DNA of 9,285 nucleotides from an uncultured Dysgonomonas sp. (GTDB lineage Bacteria > Bacteroidota > Bacteroidia > Bacteroidales > Dysgonomonadaceae): positions 1 to 9,285 of the forward strand of contig CALNCC010000092.1 in NCBI GenBank assembly GCA_937875275.1. Direction: 5' to 3'. The translations under genes and the position numbers were made by a program. The stretch's first letter is position 1, and each line of letters starts with the position of its first letter. Shown in pieces: positions 1 to 6,191 of this stretch. The notes beneath the pieces were generated by a model. That model was given only the letters and a program-made list of their open reading frames with translations, was not told where the DNA came from and did not search any database.

Positions 1-46
1 AATCTTCATTGTTAACCTTAAATCTAATACCATGAAAAACACAGTA

Positions 47-76
47 CAAAGATAAGCCATATTTTATGTTATACAA
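47..76 (-). promoter_or_regulatory. Leftward promoter at the window edge
   Basis: Read on the minus strand there is TATCTTTG (54-47), an exact TAnnTTTG -7 box, with TTG (76-74) 19 bases upstream, the expected Bacteroidota spacing. Transcription would start near 42 and run out of the left edge. In-frame minus-strand ATG codons lie at 33-31 and 9-7. The second has an AAGG about 8 bases before it and leaves a leader of about 30 bases, so a protein beginning M-K-I just inside the edge is the likelier product. Too little of that gene is visible to annotate it. Confidence 0.55.
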
Positions 77-110
77 CATGTTGGCGGTTTTTTATTGCGC
101 CATATAACAT
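66..110. repeat. Nested inverted repeat, possible operator or terminator
   Basis: ATGTTATA (66-73) is perfectly complementary to TATAACAT (103-110). Directly inside the right arm, CGCCA (98-102) pairs with TGGCG (82-86), leaving an 8-base bulge on the left and a loop at 87-97. The bulge lies within a perfect 10-bp palindrome, CAACATGTTG (74-83), which covers the -33 element of the leftward promoter. On the plus strand the structure is followed by CTTTT; on the minus strand, the direction of rmuC transcription, no T-run follows. It could therefore be a weak terminator for a plus-strand transcript, an operator for the leftward gene, or a folded leader element. The pairing is seen directly and the role is inference. 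Confidence 0.45.
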
Positions 111-117
111 CTTTTAA

Positions 118-1389
118 CTAAATATCGTTGTTTGGAAGCTCTTTCTGAGACTTTATTCCTAATTCTTTCAATATTTCAGCTTGTCTGATAAGATTCCCAT
201 TACCGTCTTTTAGTTGAGAGAATGCTTTATCATACGACTTCTGCGTGCGTTCGATATTTTTACCTACATCTTGCAGGGTATCAACAAAGCCGGCAAATTT
301 ATCATACAGGATCGCTCCACGCCGTGCTATTTCTTGTGCATTGCGGCTCTGATGCTCACGTTTCCATAAGTCGGACACAACTTTGAGCGATGCAATGAGG
401 TTGGTGGGGCTGATGAGTAATATCCGTTTCCGATATGCGTAGTCCCACAGTGTTGAGTCTAACTGCATGGCAAGAATATACGCCGGTTCGTTGGGGATAA
501 ACATCATCACAAAATCTAAAGACTCTATATAATCCTGATAAGATTTTTTGCTCAACTCATCGATATGTTGCTTCACAGAAAGGAGGTGCTCTTTCTCGGC
601 TCGCGTTTTGTCCTCATCGGTTTCAGATTCGACGTACTTCACATATCCGGTCAGTGAGACCTTCGAGTCGATAATAATTTTGCGCCCTCCCGGATATTCG
701 ACTATAACATCGGGTTGCATACGACTACCGGCTTCTGATTTATGGGTATTACCAAATTCGTCTCTCAATGTTTCTTGTGTATAATATGCTTCGCCTTTCT
801 TTAACCCCGATTTTTCGAGGATTGATTCTAAAATCATTTCGCCCCAATTGCCTTGAATCTTGTTATTGCCCTTCAATGCTTTTGTCAGATTATTGGCATC
901 CTCGCTGATCTGATTGTTTAGCGCTACAAGATCTTTTATCCTTTCTTCGAGCGAAAAACGTTGCTTCGACTCTTTGTCGTAGGTCTCTTCTACTTTCGTT
1001 TTGAACTCGACCAACTTTTCATTCAGCGGTTTCAATATTGCTTCTATATTCTCTCTGTTGGTCAGTGTGAACCGCGATGTTTTCTCGTCCAATATTTTGT
1101 TTGCCAACACTTGGAAGTCTTTGTTGAGCTGCTCGCGTGTATTCATCAACTCTTCTTGCTGCCCCTTCATCAACTCTTCTTTCGATTCCAGCTTAGCCTT
1201 TAGTTCTGCTATTTCTTTTATGTGCTCTATCTGTTCTTTCAGAAGAGTATCTTTTTCGTCAGCCAGATTTTTTACATCTGCCTTTAGATCATCGGTCTGT
1301 TGCTTGTTGTTTTTCTGTATAATAAAAGTTACAACAACTATAAGAATCGTAGCCGCCAATGCAACTACAATTATGGGAATAATATCCAT
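118..1389 (-). CDS. rmuC: DNA recombination protein RmuC
   Basis: RmuC-family protein, 423 residues (E. coli RmuC is about 475). Family members carry a restriction-endonuclease-like fold and are linked to limiting recombination at inverted repeats; the biochemical activity is poorly defined. Visible here are an N-terminal membrane anchor (about residues 3-24), a long charged coiled coil (about 26-165), then the RmuC domain with the conserved GNWGE block (180-184) and a nuclease-like core with PDVIV (226-230) and IIIDSKVS (238-245), matching a PD-(D/E)xK arrangement. The start ATG at 1389 directly precedes the anchor, so no shorter start is needed. The gene is divergent from eptA across about 137 bases with overlapping promoters, and appears monocistronic. 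The family assignment is firm; any link to the neighbouring envelope genes is not implied. Confidence 0.95.
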   Translation of the reverse strand: MDIIPIIVVALAATILIVVVTFIIQKNNKQQTDDLKADVKNLADEKDTLLKEQIEHIKEIAELKAKLESKEELMKGQQEELMNTREQLNKDFQVLANKILDEKTSRFTLTNRENIEAILKPLNEKLVEFKTKVEETYDKESKQRFSLEERIKDLVALNNQISEDANNLTKALKGNNKIQGNWGEMILESILEKSGLKKGEAYYTQETLRDEFGNTHKSEAGSRMQPDVIVEYPGGRKIIIDSKVSLTGYVKYVESETDEDKTRAEKEHLLSVKQHIDELSKKSYQDYIESLDFVMMFIPNEPAYILAMQLDSTLWDYAYRKRILLISPTNLIASLKVVSDLWKREHQSRNAQEIARRGAILYDKFAGFVDTLQDVGKNIERTQKSYDKAFSQLKDGNGNLIRQAEILKELGIKSQKELPNNDI

Positions 1390-1443
1390 ACGATGTTAGT
1401 CTTTAAATTTGAAATGGAAAGTTATTTAAAATATCTTCCTCAA

Positions 1444-1473
1444 CAAAATTTCGATTACACAAGTTGTGAACAA
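1444..1473 (-). promoter_or_regulatory. Candidate rmuC promoter
   Basis: On the minus strand AAATTTTG (1451-1444) differs from TAnnTTTG at one position and has TTG (1473-1471) 19 bases upstream. The predicted transcript would start near 1439, giving a leader of about 50 bases before the rmuC ATG. No exact TAnnTTTG occurs on this strand between the two genes. The -33 element lies to the right of the -33 of the opposing eptA promoter, so the two promoters interlock. Confidence 0.4.
1458..1468. promoter_or_regulatory. Small palindrome between divergent promoters
   Basis: CACAA-G-TTGTG is a perfect 5-bp inverted repeat around one central base. It contains the -33 TTG of the rightward promoter and lies about 2 bases from the -33 of the leftward one, so a bound protein could affect both rmuC and the transferase gene. 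It is short enough to be chance, and no regulator is implied by the sequence. Confidence 0.25.
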
Positions 1474-1494
1474 TACTGTTTGACAATATATTTG
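1463..1494 (+). promoter_or_regulatory. Promoter of the phosphoethanolamine transferase gene
   Basis: GTTG (1463-1466) is followed after 20 bases by TATATTTG (1487-1494), an exact Bacteroidota -7 box at canonical spacing. Transcription should start near 1498-1502. This decides the start of the downstream gene: a TTG codon at 1500 would sit on the transcription start, so the ATG at 1527 is preferred, with a leader of about 25 bases. A second exact match, TACTTTTG (1495-1502), overlaps the first but has no TTG at the right distance. Confidence 0.65.
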
Positions 1495-1526
1495 TACTTT
1501 TGGCAATCGTAATAAAACAAAAACCG

Positions 1527-3143
1527 ATGCAAACCATTCTACGAATCTTTAAGGCTATTCTGAAAACGATCTGGGGTTATAAGTTCTCTATTGTCTGTTT
1601 TGTCTGCTTGTTTTTTATAACAGTGCTTCCGGCAAACTATTTCAGCCGTTTTTCGGTAGTCAATATATTTTCGTTCTTCCTGTTGATACACTTGTTCTCA
1701 AAAATCAAGTATTCAATTATACCCATACTCATATTGTCTATATTAATAGCCTTCGATGCTTATTTTGCTTTCCGTTATCATTTGCGTGTACCGGTGGGGA
1801 TTATGGCTTCGATATTTGAGACTAATGCCGCAGAAGCAGCCAGTATGTCGAAGGACTTTTTAGGTTGGGGATTAGTTGCCTATGCTGTGTCGGTAGCGTT
1901 ACTTTATCTTTCTGTTCGTGAGTTTAAGGAATGTAAACTATCATGGAAAGTCTCGTTGGCAGGGATTCTTGCTTATTGGATTGTGTTTATGCCTGCTGTA
2001 ACTTATTATAAGGTAAAGAATACACCGGGCATGTACGATCATTACAAACTATTGCCGGTAATCACGGTGCAGGCGGCAATATCTGAACATTTCCCCATTA
2101 TATATGGAGATATGGCGACGATAGTTGCTTACAGGGATGAGATGAGCAAACTAAAAAAATATAAGGACACAGAACGAATATTGCCCGATGGTGTGGCAAT
2201 AGATAAAAGCAAAGATGTTCCAAATACATTGTTTCTTATTATAGGCGAAAGTTCCTATCGTGGGCATTATTCTCTGTATGGTTATGGTGCGGAAACGACT
2301 CCGTTTTTGGATAGTCTGAGCCGGACGGCAGATGTGAATTACTACGAAGCTATATCTCCGGCGGCGGTAACGAGAGATGCACTACGAATATCGTTGAGTT
2401 TTTCGACAACGGCAAACGCCGAGCCGTTCTTTACCGAGAAGAATGTTATAGATATGGCAAATGATGCAGGATATGAAACTATCTGGATTTCCAATCAAGA
2501 TATGGTGGGAGCATTCGATAGCTATATCGGTTTCATATCGGGAGGATCGCAATACTCGTATCACGAGGGATCGGTCATTCGCCACGATATAAATCTGTTG
2601 CCAATCATACAAGATAAGTTAGACACGTCGAAGAAGCAGATGTTTATCATGCACATGATCGGAAGCCATATTCTTTATAGTGAACATTCGGACGAGGTAG
2701 ATGCTAAAGCCATTCCCGAAACAGGAAATAAGTATTATCAATACGACCGCACAATACATCATACCGATCGCACATTGCAGGGGATATACCGATTGATGGA
2801 AGGTGTGCCTTCGTCTCTTATGTATTTCTTTTCCGATCATGGCGAAATTGTTTATAAAGGTCATGGTTTTGTGAATGAAGGTCCGGCGCAGTTTGATGTT
2901 CCGTTGGTTGTTGTCAATAAAACAGCTATACCCGTCGATTCGATTGTCTCGAAGTATAGAGATCCCGAATCGGGATTGCTGAGTATCTCAAGTAACGTGT
3001 TCATCCTTTCCGAAATAATGGGCTATAACGTTGCCGACAAACATACCGATATCGCTCGCGAAGATGGCAACTATATATTTCACTCGGATGGTAAAATATA
3101 TCGCTACAAAGATATTGTAGAGCAATTTTCGGCACGAGATTAA
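1527..3143 (+). CDS. eptA: Lipid A-type phosphoethanolamine transferase (EptA/sulfatase fold)
   Basis: Predicted inner-membrane enzyme of 538 residues that transfers phosphoethanolamine from phosphatidylethanolamine to an envelope acceptor, typically lipid A, on the periplasmic face. The N-terminal third is hydrophobic with several membrane segments; a periplasmic alkaline-phosphatase/sulfatase-like domain follows. Expected metal and catalytic residues are all present: Glu241 in IIGES, the Thr282 nucleophile in AAVTRDALR, His381 in MIGSH, Asp437-His438 in SDHGE and His446 in KGHGF. Order and spacing match EptA/MCR-type enzymes. The ATG at 1527 is chosen over a TTG at 1500 because the promoter places the transcription start at about 1500. 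The acceptor is not proved; core-sugar or glycan transferases share the fold. Lipid A modification by this family can lower polymyxin susceptibility, but that is inference here. The eptA symbol means family, not demonstrated orthology. Confidence 0.88.
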   Translation: MQTILRIFKAILKTIWGYKFSIVCFVCLFFITVLPANYFSRFSVVNIFSFFLLIHLFSKIKYSIIPILILSILIAFDAYFAFRYHLRVPVGIMASIFETNAAEAASMSKDFLGWGLVAYAVSVALLYLSVREFKECKLSWKVSLAGILAYWIVFMPAVTYYKVKNTPGMYDHYKLLPVITVQAAISEHFPIIYGDMATIVAYRDEMSKLKKYKDTERILPDGVAIDKSKDVPNTLFLIIGESSYRGHYSLYGYGAETTPFLDSLSRTADVNYYEAISPAAVTRDALRISLSFSTTANAEPFFTEKNVIDMANDAGYETIWISNQDMVGAFDSYIGFISGGSQYSYHEGSVIRHDINLLPIIQDKLDTSKKQMFIMHMIGSHILYSEHSDEVDAKAIPETGNKYYQYDRTIHHTDRTLQGIYRLMEGVPSSLMYFFSDHGEIVYKGHGFVNEGPAQFDVPLVVVNKTAIPVDSIVSKYRDPESGLLSISSNVFILSEIMGYNVADKHTDIAREDGNYIFHSDGKIYRYKDIVEQFSARD

Positions 3144-3163
3144 TCTTCACATCTTATTTTTGA

Positions 3164-3171
3164 TAACTTTG
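3164..3171 (+). promoter_or_regulatory. -7 promoter box upstream of the flippase gene
   Basis: TAACTTTG is an exact TAnnTTTG match, 20 bases downstream of the transferase stop codon. Transcription would start near 3176, leaving about 18 bases of leader before the ATG at 3194. The expected -33 TTG is not recognisable: that position is occupied by the end of the preceding gene (around 3141-3145). The flippase and glycosyltransferase may therefore have their own, perhaps weaker, promoter in addition to read-through. Confidence 0.5.
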
Positions 3172-3193
3172 TGTTTATTCACAAAAGCCAAGT

Positions 3194-4708
3194 ATGTCTG
3201 AATCACTGAAAAAGAAAACCGGAACAGCCCTAATATGGAGTTTTATAGATAAAGGCGGTCAGCAGGTTATTCAAGTGCTTGCAGTATATATCCTTGCCCG
3301 GATACTTTTGCCTGAAGATTTTGGGGTGGTGGCTTATCTGGCTCTATTTTCGGCTATTGCCAACATGTTGCAGGAGAGTGGCTTTTCGTCGGCTCTGATA
3401 CGCAAACAGAATGTAAGTGAGGCGGAATACAATACCGTTTTTTACTTCAATGTGTCCATTAGTTTCGTCGTCTACATTCTATTCTATTTCGGTGTTCCGT
3501 GGGGGATAAATACTTTTGCCAAAGCCCCCGACCCTATCCTTACCGATCTTTCCCGATTTATTTTCATTTCATTTATTTTCAATGCCTTTGCTATTGTGCA
3601 GAATATCCATTTGCAAAAGAAACTGGCATTCAGAAAAAATACACAGATAACCGTTATCGCGGGATGTATTGCGGCAGCCGTTGCAATATATATGGCAAAG
3701 ATGGGGTATGGTGCATGGAGCTTGGCGGCACAATTGGTGATGCAAAGTTTTGTGAGAACAGTCCTACTTTGGGTATTTATAAAATGGAAGCCGGCACTTC
3801 AATTCTCTTGGACACATCTAAAATCGATGTTGCCCTACAGCTCTAAACTTTTGTTTTCGGGCATATTGGGGCAAGTCAGCACAAATATATTTTCGCTTAT
3901 CATCGGCGATAGATTCTCAATACATCAGGCAGGTATATATAGTAAAGCCAATCAGTTCAACATGATTCCTCAATCCGTGATAACGGATGGCATCAAGAGT
4001 GTGGCTTATCCCATTTTGTCGACAGTGGAAGAAGAGGAGCGGCAGGGGCGTGTCTTTCGGAAAATAATACGTATCACGGCATTTATAGCCTTTCCTGTTG
4101 CGGCAATGATGATTGTGATGGCGAAACCGATTATACTGATTCTGTTGACGCACAAGTTTGCCGAATCTATTCCGATTCTTCAAATCCTATCAATCGGAGG
4201 AGTGGCATATCCTTTCTTCGTTTTGGTGGGTGTATTGATGCAAAGATTAGGAAAATCGGGGCAGTTGATGAAGGTGGAGACGACGAAAAATGCACTCCTG
4301 CTTTTGTCGGCACTCGTGTCTGTTCGTTTCGGAGTATTGGGCATTGTATGGGGAATCACGATTGTGCAATTCTTGTCGTTTTTCTGGGGATATTATACCG
4401 TGGAAAAGCAATTCCCTTACAAGCTGAAAGAGGTGCTGTCTGATATTGTTCCATATATAGCGATTTCGATAGTGGCGTTTGTCCCTGTCTATTTCTTAGA
4501 GAGGGTAATTGTCTTCGATCCTGTACACTTGTTCACGATAACTATTCCGTCCGTATTGTCATTGCCTGTCAATGTAACTTCTTATATGGTTCTGTTGGTT
4601 GTGCAATCTATATCCGGCATAGGATTGTATCTGTTGATAACAAAAATGTTGGGTTCGAAAATATTAGACGACTGCATCGGCTTCTTTAAAGGGAAAGGTT
4701 TAAATTAA
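3194..4708 (+). CDS. Wzx-type polysaccharide flippase (MOP superfamily)
   Basis: Integral membrane protein of 504 residues resembling Wzx/WzxC-like lipopolysaccharide or exopolysaccharide flippases, which move undecaprenyl-diphosphate-linked saccharides from the cytoplasmic to the periplasmic face of the inner membrane. The start is typical: a short basic N-terminus with KKKTGTALIWSFIDKGG, then a helix containing ILARILLPEDFG (about residues 33-44), a strong signature of this subfamily, followed by QESGFSSALIRK (about 60-71). Hydrophobic segments continue throughout, consistent with 12-14 helices. The length is normal for the family. It has its own -7 box and is followed after 9 bases by a GT2 glycosyltransferase, so the two are likely co-transcribed and act on the same glycan. 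No polymerase (Wzy) or initiating transferase is in the window, so the glycan cannot be named, and I give no wzx allele symbol. Confidence 0.9.
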   Translation: MSESLKKKTGTALIWSFIDKGGQQVIQVLAVYILARILLPEDFGVVAYLALFSAIANMLQESGFSSALIRKQNVSEAEYNTVFYFNVSISFVVYILFYFGVPWGINTFAKAPDPILTDLSRFIFISFIFNAFAIVQNIHLQKKLAFRKNTQITVIAGCIAAAVAIYMAKMGYGAWSLAAQLVMQSFVRTVLLWVFIKWKPALQFSWTHLKSMLPYSSKLLFSGILGQVSTNIFSLIIGDRFSIHQAGIYSKANQFNMIPQSVITDGIKSVAYPILSTVEEEERQGRVFRKIIRITAFIAFPVAAMMIVMAKPIILILLTHKFAESIPILQILSIGGVAYPFFVLVGVLMQRLGKSGQLMKVETTKNALLLLSALVSVRFGVLGIVWGITIVQFLSFFWGYYTVEKQFPYKLKEVLSDIVPYIAISIVAFVPVYFLERVIVFDPVHLFTITIPSVLSLPVNVTSYMVLLVVQSISGIGLYLLITKMLGSKILDDCIGFFKGKGLN

Positions 4709-4717
4709 ATTCACGTC

Positions 4718-5704
4718 ATGCCAAAAATATCTGTTCTTATGCCAGTCTACAATGCCCGACAATATCTTGCCGAGGCAATAGAAAGTATCTTGCAGCAGAC
4801 ATACTCTGATTGGGAACTGATTGTTGTCAACGATGGCTCGACGGATGATAGCGGGGCGATAGCACGCTCATTCGAAGACAACCGTATACGTTACTACGAG
4901 AACGAAACGAATATGGGCTTGATATATACTCGCAATCGGTTGATATCGAAAGCATCGGGCGAATATATTTCGTTTCTGGACAGTGATGATGTAGCCATGC
5001 CCCAGCGATTGGAAAAGCAGATGGCTTTTTTAGATAATAATCCGAACTATGCAATGTGCGGAACGTGGGCATACATGATCGATGGCAGTGGGCGACGAAT
5101 AAAAAAAATAAATCTTTCTCGTCCGTTCAGACAGATAAAGCCTTCGTTGTTGTTCGCGAACAGTTTTTTGCAGTCGAGTGTTATGATACGGCGCAGCGTG
5201 TCGCTCGATAATCAATATGATACAGCGTTTCCTCTGGCGGAAGATTATGAGTTATGGTGTCGATTGGCACGGAAATATAAGCTATATAATATCCCCGCCA
5301 AGTTGACTTGTTACCGTTGGCATGAGACCAATATCAGCCAAGAGAAGCAAGAGGCTTTGCTATCTAATGTGTGGCGAATACAAAAGCGAGAGTTGCAGCA
5401 TATAGGCATCGTTCCCAGCGATGAGGAAATGGCTATACATGTTTCTATCAGCAATAAAGGAGTATCAGCGATTGACGACTCCTCCTATTTGGATAAGCTA
5501 AAAGGATGGATGAGGATATTGAAAGCCGCAAATAAAAAGGCGAAATACTATGATCAGGCGTATTTCGAAGCTACAATTTGTTTCCGTTGGATATTTGCCT
5601 GTAAAGAGAGAAAAAAATATACGCAAGCCTTGCTGTTACCTTTTGCGGTAACTCCTAAAGTGATATTGTCGCTTTTTTGTATGCTTTGGGATAGGGCGAA
5701 ATAG
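4718..5704 (+). CDS. Glycosyltransferase family 2 protein
   Basis: Cytoplasmic or membrane-associated GT-A-fold transferase of 328 residues, expected to add a sugar from a nucleotide-sugar donor to a growing lipid-linked glycan. Visible are the N-terminal SVLMPVYNA strand, the nucleotide-binding VVNDGSTDDSG block (about residues 36-46), the metal-binding DSDD motif (88-91) and the LAEDYELWCRLA acceptor/base region with Glu175-Asp176. The C-terminal portion after about residue 215 is less conserved and mostly helical. It starts 9 bases after the flippase stop, indicating co-transcription. The donor and linkage cannot be read from sequence. Oddly, the frame stays open for 54 sense codons after its TAG stop, to a TGA at 5867-5869; the GT2 length is already normal for the family, so the extension may be unrelated. 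Confidence 0.92.
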   Translation: MPKISVLMPVYNARQYLAEAIESILQQTYSDWELIVVNDGSTDDSGAIARSFEDNRIRYYENETNMGLIYTRNRLISKASGEYISFLDSDDVAMPQRLEKQMAFLDNNPNYAMCGTWAYMIDGSGRRIKKINLSRPFRQIKPSLLFANSFLQSSVMIRRSVSLDNQYDTAFPLAEDYELWCRLARKYKLYNIPAKLTCYRWHETNISQEKQEALLSNVWRIQKRELQHIGIVPSDEEMAIHVSISNKGVSAIDDSSYLDKLKGWMRILKAANKKAKYYDQAYFEATICFRWIFACKERKKYTQALLLPFAVTPKVILSLFCMLWDRAK

Positions 5705-5737
5705 CCGTATGTGGCAGTATTTATCGGAGAATTATAC

Positions 5738-5869
5738 ATGGCTGAAACCGACAAGCAATATCCGTCATTATCCATTTCGGATCACAAGGAGTTCTTAAAA
5801 TATTTGGAAATCTGCATTTTAAACACTACATTCGTAGATACCCAAAATAAAAAAAGGATATTGGAATGA
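5738..5869 (+). CDS. Candidate small protein of 43 residues
   Basis: A short ORF (begins MAETDKQYPS, ends NKKRILE) not resembling any family I recognise. In its favour: a GGAG (5726-5729) lies 8 bases before the ATG, and its TGA overlaps the ATG of the next gene in an ATGA arrangement typical of translational coupling. Against it: it is short, lies in the same frame as the preceding GT2 gene beyond that gene's TAG, and contains a possible promoter for the next gene. It could be a genuine small gene, a decayed GT2 extension, or non-coding leader sequence. No signal peptide or membrane segment is evident. Confidence 0.35.
   Translation: MAETDKQYPSLSISDHKEFLKYLEICILNTTFVDTQNKKRILE
5803..5834 (+). 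promoter_or_regulatory. Possible promoter of the 80-residue gene
   Basis: TTTG (5803-5806) is followed after exactly 20 bases by TACATTCG (5827-5834), one mismatch from TAnnTTTG. The transcript would start near 5839 with a leader of about 26 bases and an A-rich AAAAAAAGG stretch before the ATG at 5866. If active, the 80-residue gene is independent of the glycan genes. One mismatch in the key TTTG makes this tentative. Confidence 0.35.
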
Positions 5870-6108
5870 AAGAACAACAAGGAACAGCGTCGAAAAGTGG
5901 GCATTCGAGAAGGAAATCGGAAAGACTTAGCTCAGAGGAAGCACTCACCCAAATATTAGATGCGCATAAAAAAAGTGTCGGAAAAACAATCAGTATAAGA
6001 ATAGACAATCGCACTTCGATAGAAGTACCGGCAAACATGTCGGAAGAAGATCGCGACAAAAGAGTAGCAAATTATCTGAAAAACACAAACTACAAAGTAC
6101 TGAAGTAA
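5866..6108 (+). CDS. Hypothetical small basic protein, 80 residues
   Basis: I do not recognise this protein. It is soluble, Lys/Arg-rich (17 Lys/Arg against 11 Asp/Glu) and has no Cys, signal peptide or membrane segment. The N-terminal 20 residues are polar and probably disordered, with an RRK cluster at 15-17. A helix-like stretch follows (SEEALTQILDAHKK, about 23-36), then a likely beta-hairpin (KTISIRIDNRTSIEVP, 40-55) and a C-terminal helix (EEDRDKRVANYLKN, about 60-73). A run of seven A then GG shortly before the ATG could serve as an A-rich ribosome site. It overlaps the 43-residue ORF by four bases and converges on the GH3 gene, 83 bases away, with no clear terminator between. A minus-strand frame of similar size crosses the region but lacks supporting signals. 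Confidence 0.65.
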   Translation: MKEQQGTASKSGHSRRKSERLSSEEALTQILDAHKKSVGKTISIRIDNRTSIEVPANMSEEDRDKRVANYLKNTNYKVLK

Positions 6109-6191
6109 TCGCTATCTTGCGTGATGTAAATGCGCCTTTAATATTTCGCACAGTAGAATGGAGGTATCTCAATTGTGAGGCATCTTCTTTA

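Noticed and set aside
1001..1399. Plus-strand 132-codon frame opposite the start of rmuC
   Set aside because: It is antisense to a well-supported gene, Ser/Phe-rich in the way expected of a reverse-strand shadow, and has no promoter or homology signal I can see.
1495..1502. Second exact TAnnTTTG box (TACTTTTG) just after the first
   Set aside because: No TTG lies 19-21 bases upstream of it, whereas the box at 1487-1494 has one at exactly 20.
1500..1526. Upstream TTG start adding nine residues to the phosphoethanolamine transferase
   Set aside because: The canonical promoter at 1463-1494 puts the transcription start at about 1500, so the TTG would have no leader; the ATG at 1527 precedes a typical basic N-terminus.
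3139..3150. A -33 element for the flippase promoter
   Set aside because: The correctly spaced bases read TAATC with no TTG, so only the -7 box is annotated.
6161..6185. Imperfect direct repeat GAGGTATCT / GAGGCATCT and CTCA-ATTG-TGAG stem between convergent genes
   Set aside because: The stem is only four base pairs and no T-run follows on either strand, so a bidirectional terminator cannot be supported; the repeat is short enough to be chance.
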